Below are positions 1 to 8,314 of a stretch of 64,000 nt of DNA, piece by piece. This DNA is from Brevibacillus_H ginsengisoli (lineage in GTDB: Bacteria; Bacillota; Bacilli; Brevibacillales; Brevibacillaceae), in assembly GCF_050113715.1 (NCBI RefSeq), contig NZ_JBNJQR010000004.1:62001-126000 (forward strand). Direction: 5' to 3'. The notes beneath the pieces are model-generated. The model made no database searches. It was not told the origin of the DNA and saw only the letters and a list, made by a program, of their open reading frames with translations. A program made the translations under genes and the position numbers. Numbering within the stretch: position 1 is the first letter of the stretch; the number at the start of each line of letters is the position of its first letter.

Positions 1-1111
1 TGTATTCAAGCGAGAACGCAAATACGCATCAATGAACTGGTCGATCTCTCCGTCCATTACAGCCTGAACGTTCCCTGATTCCACATTCGTCCGATGATCC
101 TTAACCATGCTGTATGGATGGAACACGTACGAGCGAATCTGGCTGCCCCAAGCAATGTCTTTTTGCTCGCCTTGAATTGCTTGAATGGTTTTCTCCTGCT
201 CTTCGCGTTTGCGCTCGAACAACTTCGCAGCGAGCATTTTCATGGCGCGCTCGCGGTTTTTAATCTGGGAGCGCTCTGTTTGGCAAGTTACCACGATGCC
301 ACTTGGCAAGTGAGTAATCCGAACGGCAGAGTCCGTTGTATTGATGTGCTGTCCACCTGCACCGCTGGAACGGTACGTATCGATCTTGAGATCTTCCGAG
401 CGAATATCCACGTCCAGATCATCCTCAATTTCAGGCAGCACGTTGCAAGAAACGAAAGAGGTATGACGGCGTCCAGAGGAATCAAATGGCGAGATTCGCA
501 CCAGTCGATGGACACCCTTCTCTGTTTTCAGGTAGCCGTAAGCGTTGTGTCCTTTAATCAGCAAAGTAACACTCTTCACCCCAGCTTCATCACCTGGCAG
601 GTAGTCGAGGGTTTCGACTTTAAAGCCTTTTTTCTCAGCCCATCGCGTGTACATACGCAGGAGCATCTCCGCCCAGTCCTGTGATTCCGTTCCTCCTGCT
701 CCTGGATGAAGCTCAAGGATGGCATTGTTCTTATCGTATTGATCGCTTAACAAAAGCTCCAGCTCGAAGCTCTCAAATTGTTTTTTCAACTCTTGTGTGC
801 CTTCATAAAGCTCCGGGATCAGGGAAGCCTCTCCCTCTTCAATCGCCATCTCAAGCATGAGTTGCAAATCGTCATAAGAGCTATCCAATTTGTTCATGGT
901 GTCTACGAGACTTTTGATCGCATTTAGCTCACTGATGGTCTTCTGGGCGCTGTCATTGTCATCCCAGAAATCAGGAGCAATCATACGATCCTCTAATTCT
1001 CCAATACGGTCTTGCTTCACTGGCAGGTCAAAGAGACCCCCTGATATCTGCTAATCGCTTAGCCATGTTGTTCATTTCTTGTTTGACGTCAGCCACGTCG
1101 ATTAAAGCCAT
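1..1111 (-). CDS. prfB: Peptide chain release factor 2 (3' end cut by window edge), programmed +1 frameshift
   Basis: RF2 recognises UGA and UAA stop codons and triggers peptide release on the ribosome. Translation starts at ATG 1111 behind AGAGGTGG. After 27 codons (MALIDVADVKQEMNNMAKRL...) an in-frame TGA lies at 1030-1028 in the context AGGGGG-TCT-CTT-TGA-C, the classic autoregulatory frameshift site: an internal Shine-Dalgarno, slippery CTT and TGA. Reading continues in the +1 frame from GAC (1029). The stop-recognition tripeptide SPF is encoded at 484-492 and the catalytic GGQ motif near 350-365. About 369 residues are visible, ending DAYLRSRLNT, so only the last few codons are missing. 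It is downstream of secA, as in Bacillus. Identification is secure; the frameshift follows established RF2 biology and is visible here. Confidence 0.96.
1025..1050 (-). promoter_or_regulatory. prfB programmed +1 frameshift site
   Basis: Reading on the minus strand, the sequence is AGGGGGTCTCTTTGAC: an SD-like AGGGGG, the slippery codon CTT (1033-1031) and the in-frame stop TGA (1030-1028). When RF2 is scarce the ribosome slips by +1 and makes full-length protein, which is a negative feedback loop. Confidence 0.95.
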
Positions 1112-1182
1112 ACGAAATACCACCTCTGCGGTTTTTTAGCTATACATTATTGTATCTGATTTTGTTAGGAGTGCAACTGGGG

Positions 1183-1383
1183 GAAGAAAAGACTTTGGCC
1201 CTGTATCGCTCTGTTTAAGCTCGCTTGTAGCATCAACTGTCCGCCCCGTTCACTACGGAAGGGAGTCGACAAGAAAATCACTTCGTTTCTTATTGACGTA
1301 AAGAATGCCGACTCTTATCCTTCCTACGTTCTCTGCGCTTTGTTTCGCTTAAAATGAGCTTTAAGTGCCAAAGTCTTTTCTTC
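1183..1383. repeat. Imperfect 200-bp palindrome with 17-bp perfect ends
   Basis: The outer 17 bases at 1183-1199 (GAAGAAAAGACTTTGGC) are the exact reverse complement of 1367-1383. Inside, CACTACGGAAGGGAGTCGAC (about 1249-1268) pairs approximately with GCCGACTCTTATCCTTCCTACG further right, and the centre has AAGAAA...TTTCTT. The whole element can fold into one long hairpin in the prfB-secA gap. It contains no open reading frame. It could be a MITE-like or REP-like genomic repeat; no second copy was noticed in this window. Confidence 0.6.
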
Positions 1384-1399
1384 AGGCTTACGCGAAAGG

Positions 1400-1429
1400 A
1401 AAAAAGTCCGCAAAAAGCGGACTTTTTTT
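1400..1429. terminator. Bidirectional terminator after secA
   Basis: The stem AAAAAGTCCGC (1401-1411) pairs with GCGGACTTTTT (1417-1427) around an AAAAA loop. A/T tracts on both flanks make it active in either direction. It lies 70 bases past the secA stop. Confidence 0.85.
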
Positions 1430-1496
1430 GTATTTATTACGCTAACGGCTGCGAAGATCTACCCAATCCGACAAACCTAATCTGACGATAATCGCC

Positions 1497-4025
1497 TTAT
1501 CGATTACGCTTATCCTGACGGCGCTTTTCTTGCTCCATTTGGCGGCGTTTCGCACGGTTACCCGATTCCGGATCGGCATCCCCAGAAGTTTCGCTGGTTG
1601 GACGATCGGATGGGCCAGAAGTTTTTAATTGCTCCTGATGAGCGGCTTGACCTTTGACAACCTCTTGACGCTCCAGGTTTTGGCTTACCTCAGCTTTCAT
1701 GACATACATCGCTACTTCTTCTTCGATGCTGGCAACCATTCCTTGGAACATCTCATATCCTTCGAATTGATATTCGCGAAGCGGGTCATTTTGCGCATAC
1801 GCGCGTAGGTGGATACCTTGGCGAAGTTGTTCCATCGCATCAATATGATCCATCCACTTACTATCAACCGCACGTAGTACGACTACTTTTTCGAATTCGC
1901 GCATCATCTCGCCAATTTCAGTTTCACGGTTGGCATATTGACGATCCGCTTCTTCTTTGAGGAATTCCAGAATCTCTTCGGCTTCCTTCCCTTTAAGATC
2001 CTTCAAATGAATTGACTCTTCATGGAGGAAGAGATTATTAGCAGACTCCATTAATCCTTGCAGATCCCATTCTTCCGGAACCTCATCTTTCGGGCAATAG
2101 GCTTCTACATTGCGTTCAATGACACTGTGAATCATTCCGAAGGCAACCTCATGCAAGTCATCTTTTTCCAAGATATCACGACGCTGCTTATAGATAACTT
2201 CACGCTGCTGGTTCATTACGTCGTCATATTGCAAGACAACTTTACGAGCGTCAAAGTTAGAGCCTTCCACGCGTTTCTGTGCGGACTCTACTGCTCGAGA
2301 TACCAGACGGCTCTCGATCGGCATGTCCTCTTCCATTCCTAAACGATCCATCATATTCATGATGTTCTCAGCACCGAATCTACGCATCAGTTCGTCTTGC
2401 AAGGACAAGAAGAACTGGGAGGAGCCTGGGTCCCCTTGACGTCCGGAACGACCACGCAGCTGGTTATCGATACGACGACTTTCGTGGCGCTCTGTACCGA
2501 TGATATGAAGTCCGCCAATTTCTGGCACACCTTCACCAAGCTGAATATCGGTTCCGCGTCCCGCCATGTTGGTTGCAATCGTTACTGAGCCATATTGTCC
2601 AGCGCGAGCGACGATTTCGGCCTCACGAGCATGTTGTTTCGCATTCAAAACGTTATGCGGCACGCCTTTTTGTTTCAGCATGTGGGAAAGGCGCTCAGAG
2701 TTCTCAATGGAGATGGTACCCACCAGAATCGGTTGGCCTTTTTTATGCTTCTCCACGATCTCATTCACAACAGCGCGGTACTTGGCCGCTTCTGTTTTGA
2801 AAATCAAGTCAGGATTATCTTTACGAATAACAGGACGGTTGGTCGGAATAACCACTACGTCCAAACCATAGATGTTCTTCAATTCTTCTTCTTCCGTTTT
2901 GGCTGTACCAGTCATACCGGAAAGCTTTTGATACATACGGAAGTAGTTTTGCAATGTGATCGTTGCCAGCGTCATGCTTTCGCTTTGAACACGCAAGCCT
3001 TCCTTCGCTTCAATCGCCTGGTGCAAGCCATCACTATAACGGCGGCCCACCATGAGACGACCGGTAAATTCGTCAACGATGACAACTTCACCATCTTGTA
3101 CCACATAATCGACGTCAAGCTTGAACAGAACCTGCGCCTTCAAAGCAGACGTAATGTGGTGGTTCAGCGTCATGTGAGCGGTATCGTACAGGTTATCGAT
3201 ATTGAAGGCCTTCTCTACCTTCACAACCCCATCATCGGTAAGCGTAGCGATTTTGAGCTTCTCATCAATCGTGTAGTCTTCTTCTTCTTTGAGACGCTTC
3301 ACGAAGTGGGAACAGATGTAGTACAGCTCAGTCGAACGATTGGCGGAACCGGAAATAATCAACGGTGTACGCGCTTCGTCAATCAAGATACTGTCAACTT
3401 CGTCGATAATCGCATAAAACAGTGGTTTCTGTACCATTTGTTCCTTGTACAGCACCATATTGTCACGCAAATAGTCAAAACCAAATTCGTTATTCGTACC
3501 ATACGTAATATCGCAATGATAGGCTTCCCGTTTTTCCTCTGCGGACATCCCATTCATGTTGATCCCAACCGTGAGTCCCAAGAAATTATACAGTTTGCCC
3601 ATCGTGGTGGAGTCACGCTCTGCGAGGTATTCGTTCACAGTAACGACGTGAACACCTTTACCTAGCAATGCGTTCAGATAAGTTGCCAGTGTAGCTACGA
3701 GGGTTTTCCCTTCACCGGTTTTCATTTCGGCAATACGCCCTTCTTGAAGAACCATACCGCCAATTAGCTGCACGTCAAAGTGCCGCATACCCAAAACCCG
3801 CCAGGATGCTTCTCGCACTACAGCAAAGGCTTCTTCCAAAATATCCTCAAGCTTTTCGCCTTGTTGCAATCGTTGTTTAAACTCTTCTGTTTTTTGCTTG
3901 ATTTGCTCATCGCTTAACGCTTTCATCTGAGGTTCCAGCGCATTGATCCTTTCCACACGCTTGAACATCTTTTTGACTTCACGTTCGCTTGTATCACCAA
4001 ATAGTTTTTTAACAAGCCCTAACAT
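1497..4025 (-). CDS. secA: Preprotein translocase ATPase SecA, lacking the C-terminal zinc-binding motif
   Basis: SecA is the cytosolic ATPase motor that pushes unfolded preproteins through the SecYEG channel. ATG 4025 is chosen because GGAAGGGGTG lies just upstream; this gives 842 residues beginning MLGLVKKLFGD. Visible motifs are Walker A MKTGEGKT, DEVDSILIDEARTPL (DEAD-like box) and NMAGRGTDIQLGEG, plus the helical scaffold and wing domain. The C-terminus is a basic tail (...KRRQMEQEKRRQDKRNR) and has no CXCXSGXXXXXC(C/H) zinc motif, which is normally the SecB/phospholipid contact of SecA1. Location between hpf and prfB marks it as the housekeeping SecA1. No secA2 is visible in the window although SLAP genes are. 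Confidence 0.97.
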   Translation of the reverse strand: MLGLVKKLFGDTSEREVKKMFKRVERINALEPQMKALSDEQIKQKTEEFKQRLQQGEKLEDILEEAFAVVREASWRVLGMRHFDVQLIGGMVLQEGRIAEMKTGEGKTLVATLATYLNALLGKGVHVVTVNEYLAERDSTTMGKLYNFLGLTVGINMNGMSAEEKREAYHCDITYGTNNEFGFDYLRDNMVLYKEQMVQKPLFYAIIDEVDSILIDEARTPLIISGSANRSTELYYICSHFVKRLKEEEDYTIDEKLKIATLTDDGVVKVEKAFNIDNLYDTAHMTLNHHITSALKAQVLFKLDVDYVVQDGEVVIVDEFTGRLMVGRRYSDGLHQAIEAKEGLRVQSESMTLATITLQNYFRMYQKLSGMTGTAKTEEEELKNIYGLDVVVIPTNRPVIRKDNPDLIFKTEAAKYRAVVNEIVEKHKKGQPILVGTISIENSERLSHMLKQKGVPHNVLNAKQHAREAEIVARAGQYGSVTIATNMAGRGTDIQLGEGVPEIGGLHIIGTERHESRRIDNQLRGRSGRQGDPGSSQFFLSLQDELMRRFGAENIMNMMDRLGMEEDMPIESRLVSRAVESAQKRVEGSNFDARKVVLQYDDVMNQQREVIYKQRRDILEKDDLHEVAFGMIHSVIERNVEAYCPKDEVPEEWDLQGLMESANNLFLHEESIHLKDLKGKEAEEILEFLKEEADRQYANRETEIGEMMREFEKVVVLRAVDSKWMDHIDAMEQLRQGIHLRAYAQNDPLREYQFEGYEMFQGMVASIEEEVAMYVMKAEVSQNLERQEVVKGQAAHQEQLKTSGPSDRPTSETSGDADPESGNRAKRRQMEQEKRRQDKRNR

Positions 4026-4140
4026 CGGGACACACCCCTTCCACGGTTCCCCTCCGCGGGAAAGCCGCATCCATCTCAAAAAGTATCATAGTCATCTAAA
4101 AACTAATTGTAGCAAAAGTGGTCAATTAAATACAAGTAAA

Positions 4141-4165
4141 GGGAGTAGCCATTTGAGCTACTCCC
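4141..4165 (-). terminator. Terminator downstream of hpf
   Basis: GGGAGTAGC (4141-4149) pairs with GCTACTCCC (4157-4165) in the 167-bp hpf-secA gap. On the minus strand it is followed by a loose T-rich run (CCCTTTACTTGTATTT), so termination may be partial. Confidence 0.65.
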
Positions 4166-4192
4166 ATTCATCGATTATTGTCATTCGACCCA

Positions 4193-4741
4193 TTATTTAG
4201 GTTCAATTAAGCCAAATCGTCCATCATTTCGACGATAAACAACATTCACTTCATTCGTTGTACTGTTTTGGAAGACGAAGAAGTTATGTCCCAACAGATC
4301 CATTTGCAGAACCGCTTCCTCAGCATCCATCGGCTTCAGGTTAAATTGCTTGGTGCGGACGATATTGATATCCACATCTTCTTCATAATCCAGAAGAGCA
4401 ACTGGAGCTGCCTCACGGAAGAGTACGCGGTTATTTGTGTCTTGTCGAAGTTTGCGATTTACTTTTGTTTTATGCTTGCGAATTTGTCGTTCCAATTTCT
4501 CAACAATCAAATCAATTGCAGCGTACATATCATTATGTGTTTCTTCAGCGCGGAGGATAACGCCTGTCATCGGGATAGTAATCTCAACTGTTGCTTCCCC
4601 ACGAATGACTCTCATGGTAACATGTACATCTGTTTTAAGTTCTGTGTCGAAATAGCGGTCTAAACGTCCCACTTTTTTCTCAACATAGTCTCGAAGGGCT
4701 TCTGTAACCTGAAGATTTTCTCCACGTGTATGAAAGTTCAT
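4193..4741 (-). CDS. hpf: Ribosome hibernation promoting factor, long form
   Basis: Long HPF dimerises 70S ribosomes into inactive 100S particles in stationary phase. The 182-residue protein has the N-terminal S30AE/YfiA fold (MNFHTRGENLQVTEALRDYV..., about residues 1-100), a linker, and the C-terminal dimerisation domain ending VVYRRNDGRFGLIEPK. Length and both domains fit the long-form family. The start is preceded by GAAGGAGGTTAGGGCAT. A sigma-H-like promoter lies upstream, consistent with stationary-phase expression of the Bacillus subtilis orthologue (yvyD). Its neighbour secA follows in the usual Bacillus order. Confidence 0.96.
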   Translation of the reverse strand: MNFHTRGENLQVTEALRDYVEKKVGRLDRYFDTELKTDVHVTMRVIRGEATVEITIPMTGVILRAEETHNDMYAAIDLIVEKLERQIRKHKTKVNRKLRQDTNNRVLFREAAPVALLDYEEDVDINIVRTKQFNLKPMDAEEAVLQMDLLGHNFFVFQNSTTNEVNVVYRRNDGRFGLIEPK

Positions 4742-4775
4742 ATGCCCTAACCTCCTTCTGTTCTATACCTAACAT

Positions 4776-4803
4776 ATTCCCGCTGAATCTTTAAATATCC
4801 TCC
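4776..4803 (-). promoter_or_regulatory. Putative sigma-H promoter of hpf
   Basis: On the minus strand GGAGGATAT (4803-4795) matches the sigma-H -35 consensus RnAGGAwWW. After 12 bases comes CGGGAAT (4782-4776), close to the -10 consensus RnnGAAT. The B. subtilis hpf gene is known to have a sigma-H promoter. The assignment here is inferred from sequence match only. Confidence 0.5.
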
Positions 4804-4906
4804 TTTTTTCTCAATAATTTTTTTACGTATATTTTACAAAATTACAAAATTCGTCAAAATTAACGAACGACTCATACAAATTTTGACACGAAATATTTTT
4901 GATATT

Positions 4907-4915
4907 TGTTATAAT
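4907..4915 (+). promoter_or_regulatory. Extended -10 promoter of the HD-GYP gene
   Basis: TGTTATAAT is a perfect extended -10 (TGnTATAAT). A TTGACA sits at 4883-4888 but at 21 bases it is too far away for a standard -35, so the extended -10 is probably decisive. The start codon lies 57 bases downstream. Confidence 0.6.
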
Positions 4916-4971
4916 AGTATTTATTAAACGAATATTTTTTCACCTATTACCTTCCAACGGAGGTTCAAAGC

Positions 4972-6060
4972 ATGCCCCAATCCAAGATAGACTTTACCTT
5001 AGTAGGAAAAATGCTTGCAGATGATGTCTATAATCGTAACGGGTTGTTGCTTCTCTCCCATGGTGCTGTTCTGTCTCAAGCTGATATTTATTTACTTCAA
5101 GGACATGGAATTGAAGAAGTTGAAGTAGATGTAGCTTCAGAGTTTATTAAACTCGGGCCCCCCATAGAATATTCAGATGAAATCAGCGCCCAAGTAAAAG
5201 AACTGCTCTCCCATTCACCCGAAGCTGCTTACCGATACAATGAAGCAATGGAACAAACCAAGAACCTTTTCGGCAAAATCACTGAAGTATTCATCCCTCC
5301 ACTAGAACAATTCACCCAGGCCTTCTTTCCACTGCTGGATCAAGTATTAAAACAAACCGGAATCTTTTACCCGATTTATTTGGTAGAAGGATCCGAAAAC
5401 TACACGTATCGTCATTCCATCAACGTTGGTATTCTATCCGCTCTAATTGCAAAATTATTGAAGCGAACGCGCGATGAGGTCATTTTAATGGGACAAGCTG
5501 GCCTATTGCACGATGTTGGTAAAATGCTCATTCCTCAAGAAATCCTTATGAAACCCAATAACCTTACCAACGAAGAATTTGATTTGATGAAGCTTCATAC
5601 CGTATATGGCTACCGTCTACTTCAAAAAATGGACGGTGTGAATGAGGTCATTATCCAATCCGCTTTACTGCATCATGAACGACGTGATGGTTCCGGCTAC
5701 CCCGAGGGACGCTCTGGTCAACATATTCCGATGGAGGCACAGATTATTGCGGTTGCTGACATGTTTGATGCCATCTGTTCAGACCGGATCTATAAATCGC
5801 GCAAATCACCTTATGATGCCGCTCAAATCCTCTGGAAGGCCACCTGCAGCGGGCAACTCAACCCAGAAATCGTCACCCGCTTTATCAACTACATCGCCCT
5901 TCTTTATGTAGGACAACGCGCAATTCTCAGCAACGGTGATATTGTAGAAATCGTCTTGATCCACACGGATGAGCCGATGCGGCCACTCGTGCGAAAAGAT
6001 GAGGTTTATTTTGATCTTCGCAAATTCCGTTCAATCGCCATTGAAAAAATGATCAGTTAA
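4972..6060 (+). CDS. HD-GYP domain protein, probable cyclic di-GMP phosphodiesterase
   Basis: HD-GYP proteins are metal-dependent hydrolases that typically linearise the second messenger cyclic di-GMP. The 362-residue protein has an uncharacterised N-terminal region (about 1-120), then HSINVG, the HD pair in GLLHDVGKMLIP, LHTVYGYRLL, and the diagnostic HHERRDGSGYPEG around residues 225-237. Downstream metal-site residues AVADMFDAICSDRIYK are intact, so the enzyme should be active. It has no signal peptide or transmembrane segment. The start ATG follows AACGGAGG. It is monocistronic and is one of the few plus-strand genes in this half of the window. Cyclic di-GMP control of motility would fit the nearby stator genes, but that link is only inferred. 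Confidence 0.9.
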   Translation: MPQSKIDFTLVGKMLADDVYNRNGLLLLSHGAVLSQADIYLLQGHGIEEVEVDVASEFIKLGPPIEYSDEISAQVKELLSHSPEAAYRYNEAMEQTKNLFGKITEVFIPPLEQFTQAFFPLLDQVLKQTGIFYPIYLVEGSENYTYRHSINVGILSALIAKLLKRTRDEVILMGQAGLLHDVGKMLIPQEILMKPNNLTNEEFDLMKLHTVYGYRLLQKMDGVNEVIIQSALLHHERRDGSGYPEGRSGQHIPMEAQIIAVADMFDAICSDRIYKSRKSPYDAAQILWKATCSGQLNPEIVTRFINYIALLYVGQRAILSNGDIVEIVLIHTDEPMRPLVRKDEVYFDLRKFRSIAIEKMIS

Positions 6061-6066
6061 CAAGTA

Positions 6067-6093
6067 AACCCCCTAACCAAAAGTTAGGGGGTT
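6067..6093. terminator. Bidirectional terminator between HD-GYP gene and csp
   Basis: AACCCCCTAAC (6067-6077) pairs perfectly with GTTAGGGGGTT (6083-6093) around CCAAAA. Convergent genes end on either side, so it can serve both. Confidence 0.8.
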
Positions 6094-6133
6094 AAATTTA
6101 CTCTCTCATAGGATCGAGTAAGCGATTTCAGTT

Positions 6134-6331
6134 CTACAGTTTTACTACATTAGCAGCTTGAGGTCCGCGATCGCCTTCAACGATATCGAATTCTACTGCT
6201 TGACCTTCGTCAAGGGATTTAAAGCCTTCAGATTTAATTGCGGAGAAGTGTACGAATACGTCTCCACCATCTTCACGCTCTAAGAAACCAAAGCCTTTTT
6301 CTGCATTGAACCATTTTACTTTACCTTGCAT
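6134..6331 (-). CDS. Cold-shock protein (CspA/CspB family)
   Basis: Cold-shock proteins bind single-stranded RNA and act as RNA chaperones. The 65-residue protein MQGKVKWFNAEKGFGFLERE... carries RNP1 (KGFGFLE) and RNP2 (VFVHFS). ATG 6331 is preferred over an ATG nine bases upstream because the Shine-Dalgarno AGAAGGGA directly abuts the upstream ATG and is correctly spaced from this one. Length matches the family. It is a single gene with its own sigma-A-type promoter. Confidence 0.95.
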   Translation of the reverse strand: MQGKVKWFNAEKGFGFLEREDGGDVFVHFSAIKSEGFKSLDEGQAVEFDIVEGDRGPQAANVVKL

Positions 6332-6386
6332 GTAATACATTCCCTTCTGTTTGAAAACTTGTATGAGATTTCAGCCTCACAACTCG

Positions 6387-6416
6387 AATATATCACTTGC
6401 CATTGTCCTAAGTCAA
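6387..6416 (-). promoter_or_regulatory. Sigma-A-type promoter of the cold-shock gene
   Basis: TTGACT (6416-6411) and TATATT (6392-6387) on the minus strand are separated by 18 bases. The untranslated leader would be about 50 bases, shorter than that of E. coli cspA. Confidence 0.5.
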
Positions 6417-6425
6417 ATGACTGAT

Positions 6426-7100
6426 TTAGCGGGGCGTGTAGCGTTTCTCAAGGCCTCGCACTACAACGCGAGACAGGAATAAGGTCATGATTAGATAACA
6501 GGCAGCTGCAGTGAGATAAGCGGGATATCTCTCAAATGTATTCTTTGCCACGTTACTTGCTGCATAAGTCAACTCAGTTGCAGCAATAGAGGCAACTAAT
6601 GAAGAATCCTTGAGTAAAGCAATAAATTCGTTCCCAAGTGCGGGGAGCATTCGAGTAAACGCTTGAGGAATAATAATAAGACGCATAGCCAAGCTTTTGT
6701 TCATTCCTAATGATCGAGCTGCCTCCATCTGTCCTGGATCAATGGATTGAATCCCTGCGCGAAAAATTTCAGCAATATACGCAGCTGCATTCAATGACAA
6801 TGCTACAAAACCCGAAAACATAGCCTCTGGTGGTACTTCGCCCGGAAAGAAAATCTTCCAAATTGAAGGGATAACTGCAAAATGGATAATTAAAATTTGA
6901 ACATACAACGGCGTCCCACGAAACAATTCAACATAGGACGCACATGGTATTTTGAGCAATTTATTATTAGACACTTTACCCAAACCCATAAATAATCCAA
7001 GGAAAGTACCACAGATAGTTGCAACACTTGTAAGCAGAATTGTATAAAAAATACCTCGGATAAATAATTCCCGATAATCGTAAATTACGCTCCAATCCAT
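6426..7100 (-). CDS. Polar amino-acid ABC transporter permease
   Basis: This is the membrane subunit of a His/Glu/Gln/Arg-type uptake transporter. The 224 residues contain about five hydrophobic segments and the EAA loop (EAARSLGMNKSLAMRLIIIPQA) that contacts the ATPase. N-terminal IYDYRELFIRGIFYTILLTS is typical of the HisM/GlnP family (TIGR01726). It lies downstream of the substrate-binding gene in the same orientation with an 87-bp gap. No ATP-binding subunit follows: the next gene is the cold-shock protein, so the ATPase must be supplied from elsewhere. The substrate cannot be told from sequence. Confidence 0.9.
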   Translation of the reverse strand: MDWSVIYDYRELFIRGIFYTILLTSVATICGTFLGLFMGLGKVSNNKLLKIPCASYVELFRGTPLYVQILIIHFAVIPSIWKIFFPGEVPPEAMFSGFVALSLNAAAYIAEIFRAGIQSIDPGQMEAARSLGMNKSLAMRLIIIPQAFTRMLPALGNEFIALLKDSSLVASIAATELTYAASNVAKNTFERYPAYLTAAACYLIMTLFLSRVVVRGLEKRYTPR

Positions 7101-7187
7101 CAGATAGCCCCTCCTTCATTCTCCTTCATGTATGCCAAAAGTGGGCACGTCAATAAGACGCACCCACCTCATCATGTTGTGGAATTC

Positions 7188-7997
7188 TTACTCGTTGAAG
7201 TATTTTTTGTGAATTTCTTTGAGTTTTCCATTATCCTTAATCGTTTTTAGACCTTGGTTAATTTTGTTTAACAGGTCGGTGTTACCCTTTTTCACCATGA
7301 TGCCGTAATGTTCAGTCTCAAACGAATCGTCTTTCACAAGTTTGAACTTCTTGCCTTCCATTTTACTTGCGAAGAAGGTTACAACCCCATTATCTGCAAC
7401 AACAGCATCTAACCGACCGTTGAAGAAATCATCCACAGCGGACGGAGTATCATCGTAGCCTTTGAGTCCCTCATAAGTATCACCAAATGCCTTTTTCACG
7501 ACTTCTTCACCCGTAGTTGCTGTTTGAACACCAATTTTTTTGCCTTTTAAATCAGCTAATTTGCTAATAGCTGAATTTTCAGGCAAGAGAATCAATTGAT
7601 TCGCATCGAAGTATGGCTCAGAGAAATCATACTTTGCTTTGCGTTTGTCCGTAATCGTAATCGAGGAAATACCTATATCCACCGTGCCTTTATCAATCCC
7701 GTCAAACAATGGATCCCAGCCCGTGTTCTTAATCTCAATTTTGAAACCGCCAGCATCGGCTACTGCTTGCACAACATCCATAGAGAAGCCTGTAATTTTG
7801 TCCGCTTCCATCTTTTCAAATGGAGGATACGCTGCATCCGTACCGACGACATACACTTTATCCGCCGAACCGCCGGAAGCCTGGCCGCCACCCGTTTGTG
7901 TAGGTTGTCCTCCGCCACCACAGCCTGCAGCAAGTAAACTAACACCTAATGCCAAGACCAGTGAAGTCACCCATTTTTTGCGAAGTCCGATCTTCAT
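7188..7997 (-). CDS. Amino-acid ABC transporter substrate-binding lipoprotein
   Basis: The extracytoplasmic binding protein captures the amino acid and delivers it to the permease. ATG 7997 is chosen because CAGAGGGGGA lies just upstream; the protein is 269 residues. The signal peptide MKIGLRKKWVTSLVLALGVS leads to a lipobox LLAAGCGGGG, so it should be lipid-anchored. The mature part is a family 3 solute-binding protein: VVGTDAAYPPFEKMEADKITGFSMDV, DIGISSITITDKRK, FSEPYFDANQ. It heads an operon with the permease. A cluster of DnaA boxes lies 50-130 bases upstream. Confidence 0.93.
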   Translation of the reverse strand: MKIGLRKKWVTSLVLALGVSLLAAGCGGGGQPTQTGGGQASGGSADKVYVVGTDAAYPPFEKMEADKITGFSMDVVQAVADAGGFKIEIKNTGWDPLFDGIDKGTVDIGISSITITDKRKAKYDFSEPYFDANQLILLPENSAISKLADLKGKKIGVQTATTGEEVVKKAFGDTYEGLKGYDDTPSAVDDFFNGRLDAVVADNGVVTFFASKMEGKKFKLVKDDSFETEHYGIMVKKGNTDLLNKINQGLKTIKDNGKLKEIHKKYFNE

Positions 7998-8050
7998 TGA
8001 AAAATCCCCCTCTGTACATTCATCTGTTTGTCTCATACTTTTCCCCAACG

Positions 8051-8127
8051 CTGTCCACAGAAAAACTGTCCATGTTATGCGTTCTCCACAGAGTTGTCCA
8101 CATTATCCACAAAAAGTTGTGCACAAC
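8051..8127. promoter_or_regulatory. DnaA-box cluster
   Basis: Six 9-mers resembling the DnaA box TTATCCACA lie in one orientation within 75 bases: CTGTCCACA (8051), CTGTCCATG (8066), TTCTCCACA (8082), TTGTCCACA (8094), TTATCCACA (8103, perfect consensus) and TTGTGCACA (8117, inside the palindrome GTTGTGCACAAC). There is no dnaA or dnaN gene here, so this is not the origin itself. It resembles the DnaA-binding clusters outside oriC in B. subtilis that titrate DnaA or regulate genes. DnaA binding is inferred. Confidence 0.7.
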
Positions 8128-8314
8128 GACTACTGAACTGGGGGTAACTTTTTTCTCTTCCTACAACTGGATGTACGATGTTTCGGATGAAAATAGAACT
8201 ATTGGAACGTAAAAATCTGCAGGATGAGAAACAGTAAAACAACTTCCCAATGAATTCTGTTAAATAACTGAATATCCTGCTTATTCAAAATATTTTATCA
8301 ACAAACGTTATTTG

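Noticed and set aside
94..684. Plus-strand open frame of 196 codons within prfB
   Set aside because: It is antisense to prfB, has no ribosome site, and the minus-strand frame is an unmistakable RF2 with SPF and GGQ.
2595..3665. Plus-strand open frame of 356 codons
   Set aside because: It is the antisense shadow of secA; the translation has no family resemblance.
4883..4915. TTGACA plus TATAAT as a standard sigma-A promoter of the HD-GYP gene
   Set aside because: The spacer is 21 bases, too long for normal recognition; the extended -10 alone is the better explanation.
8051..8127. The DnaA-box cluster as the chromosomal origin
   Set aside because: dnaA, dnaN, gyrB or rpmH are not nearby, there is no long AT-rich unwinding region, and the flanking genes are not origin genes.
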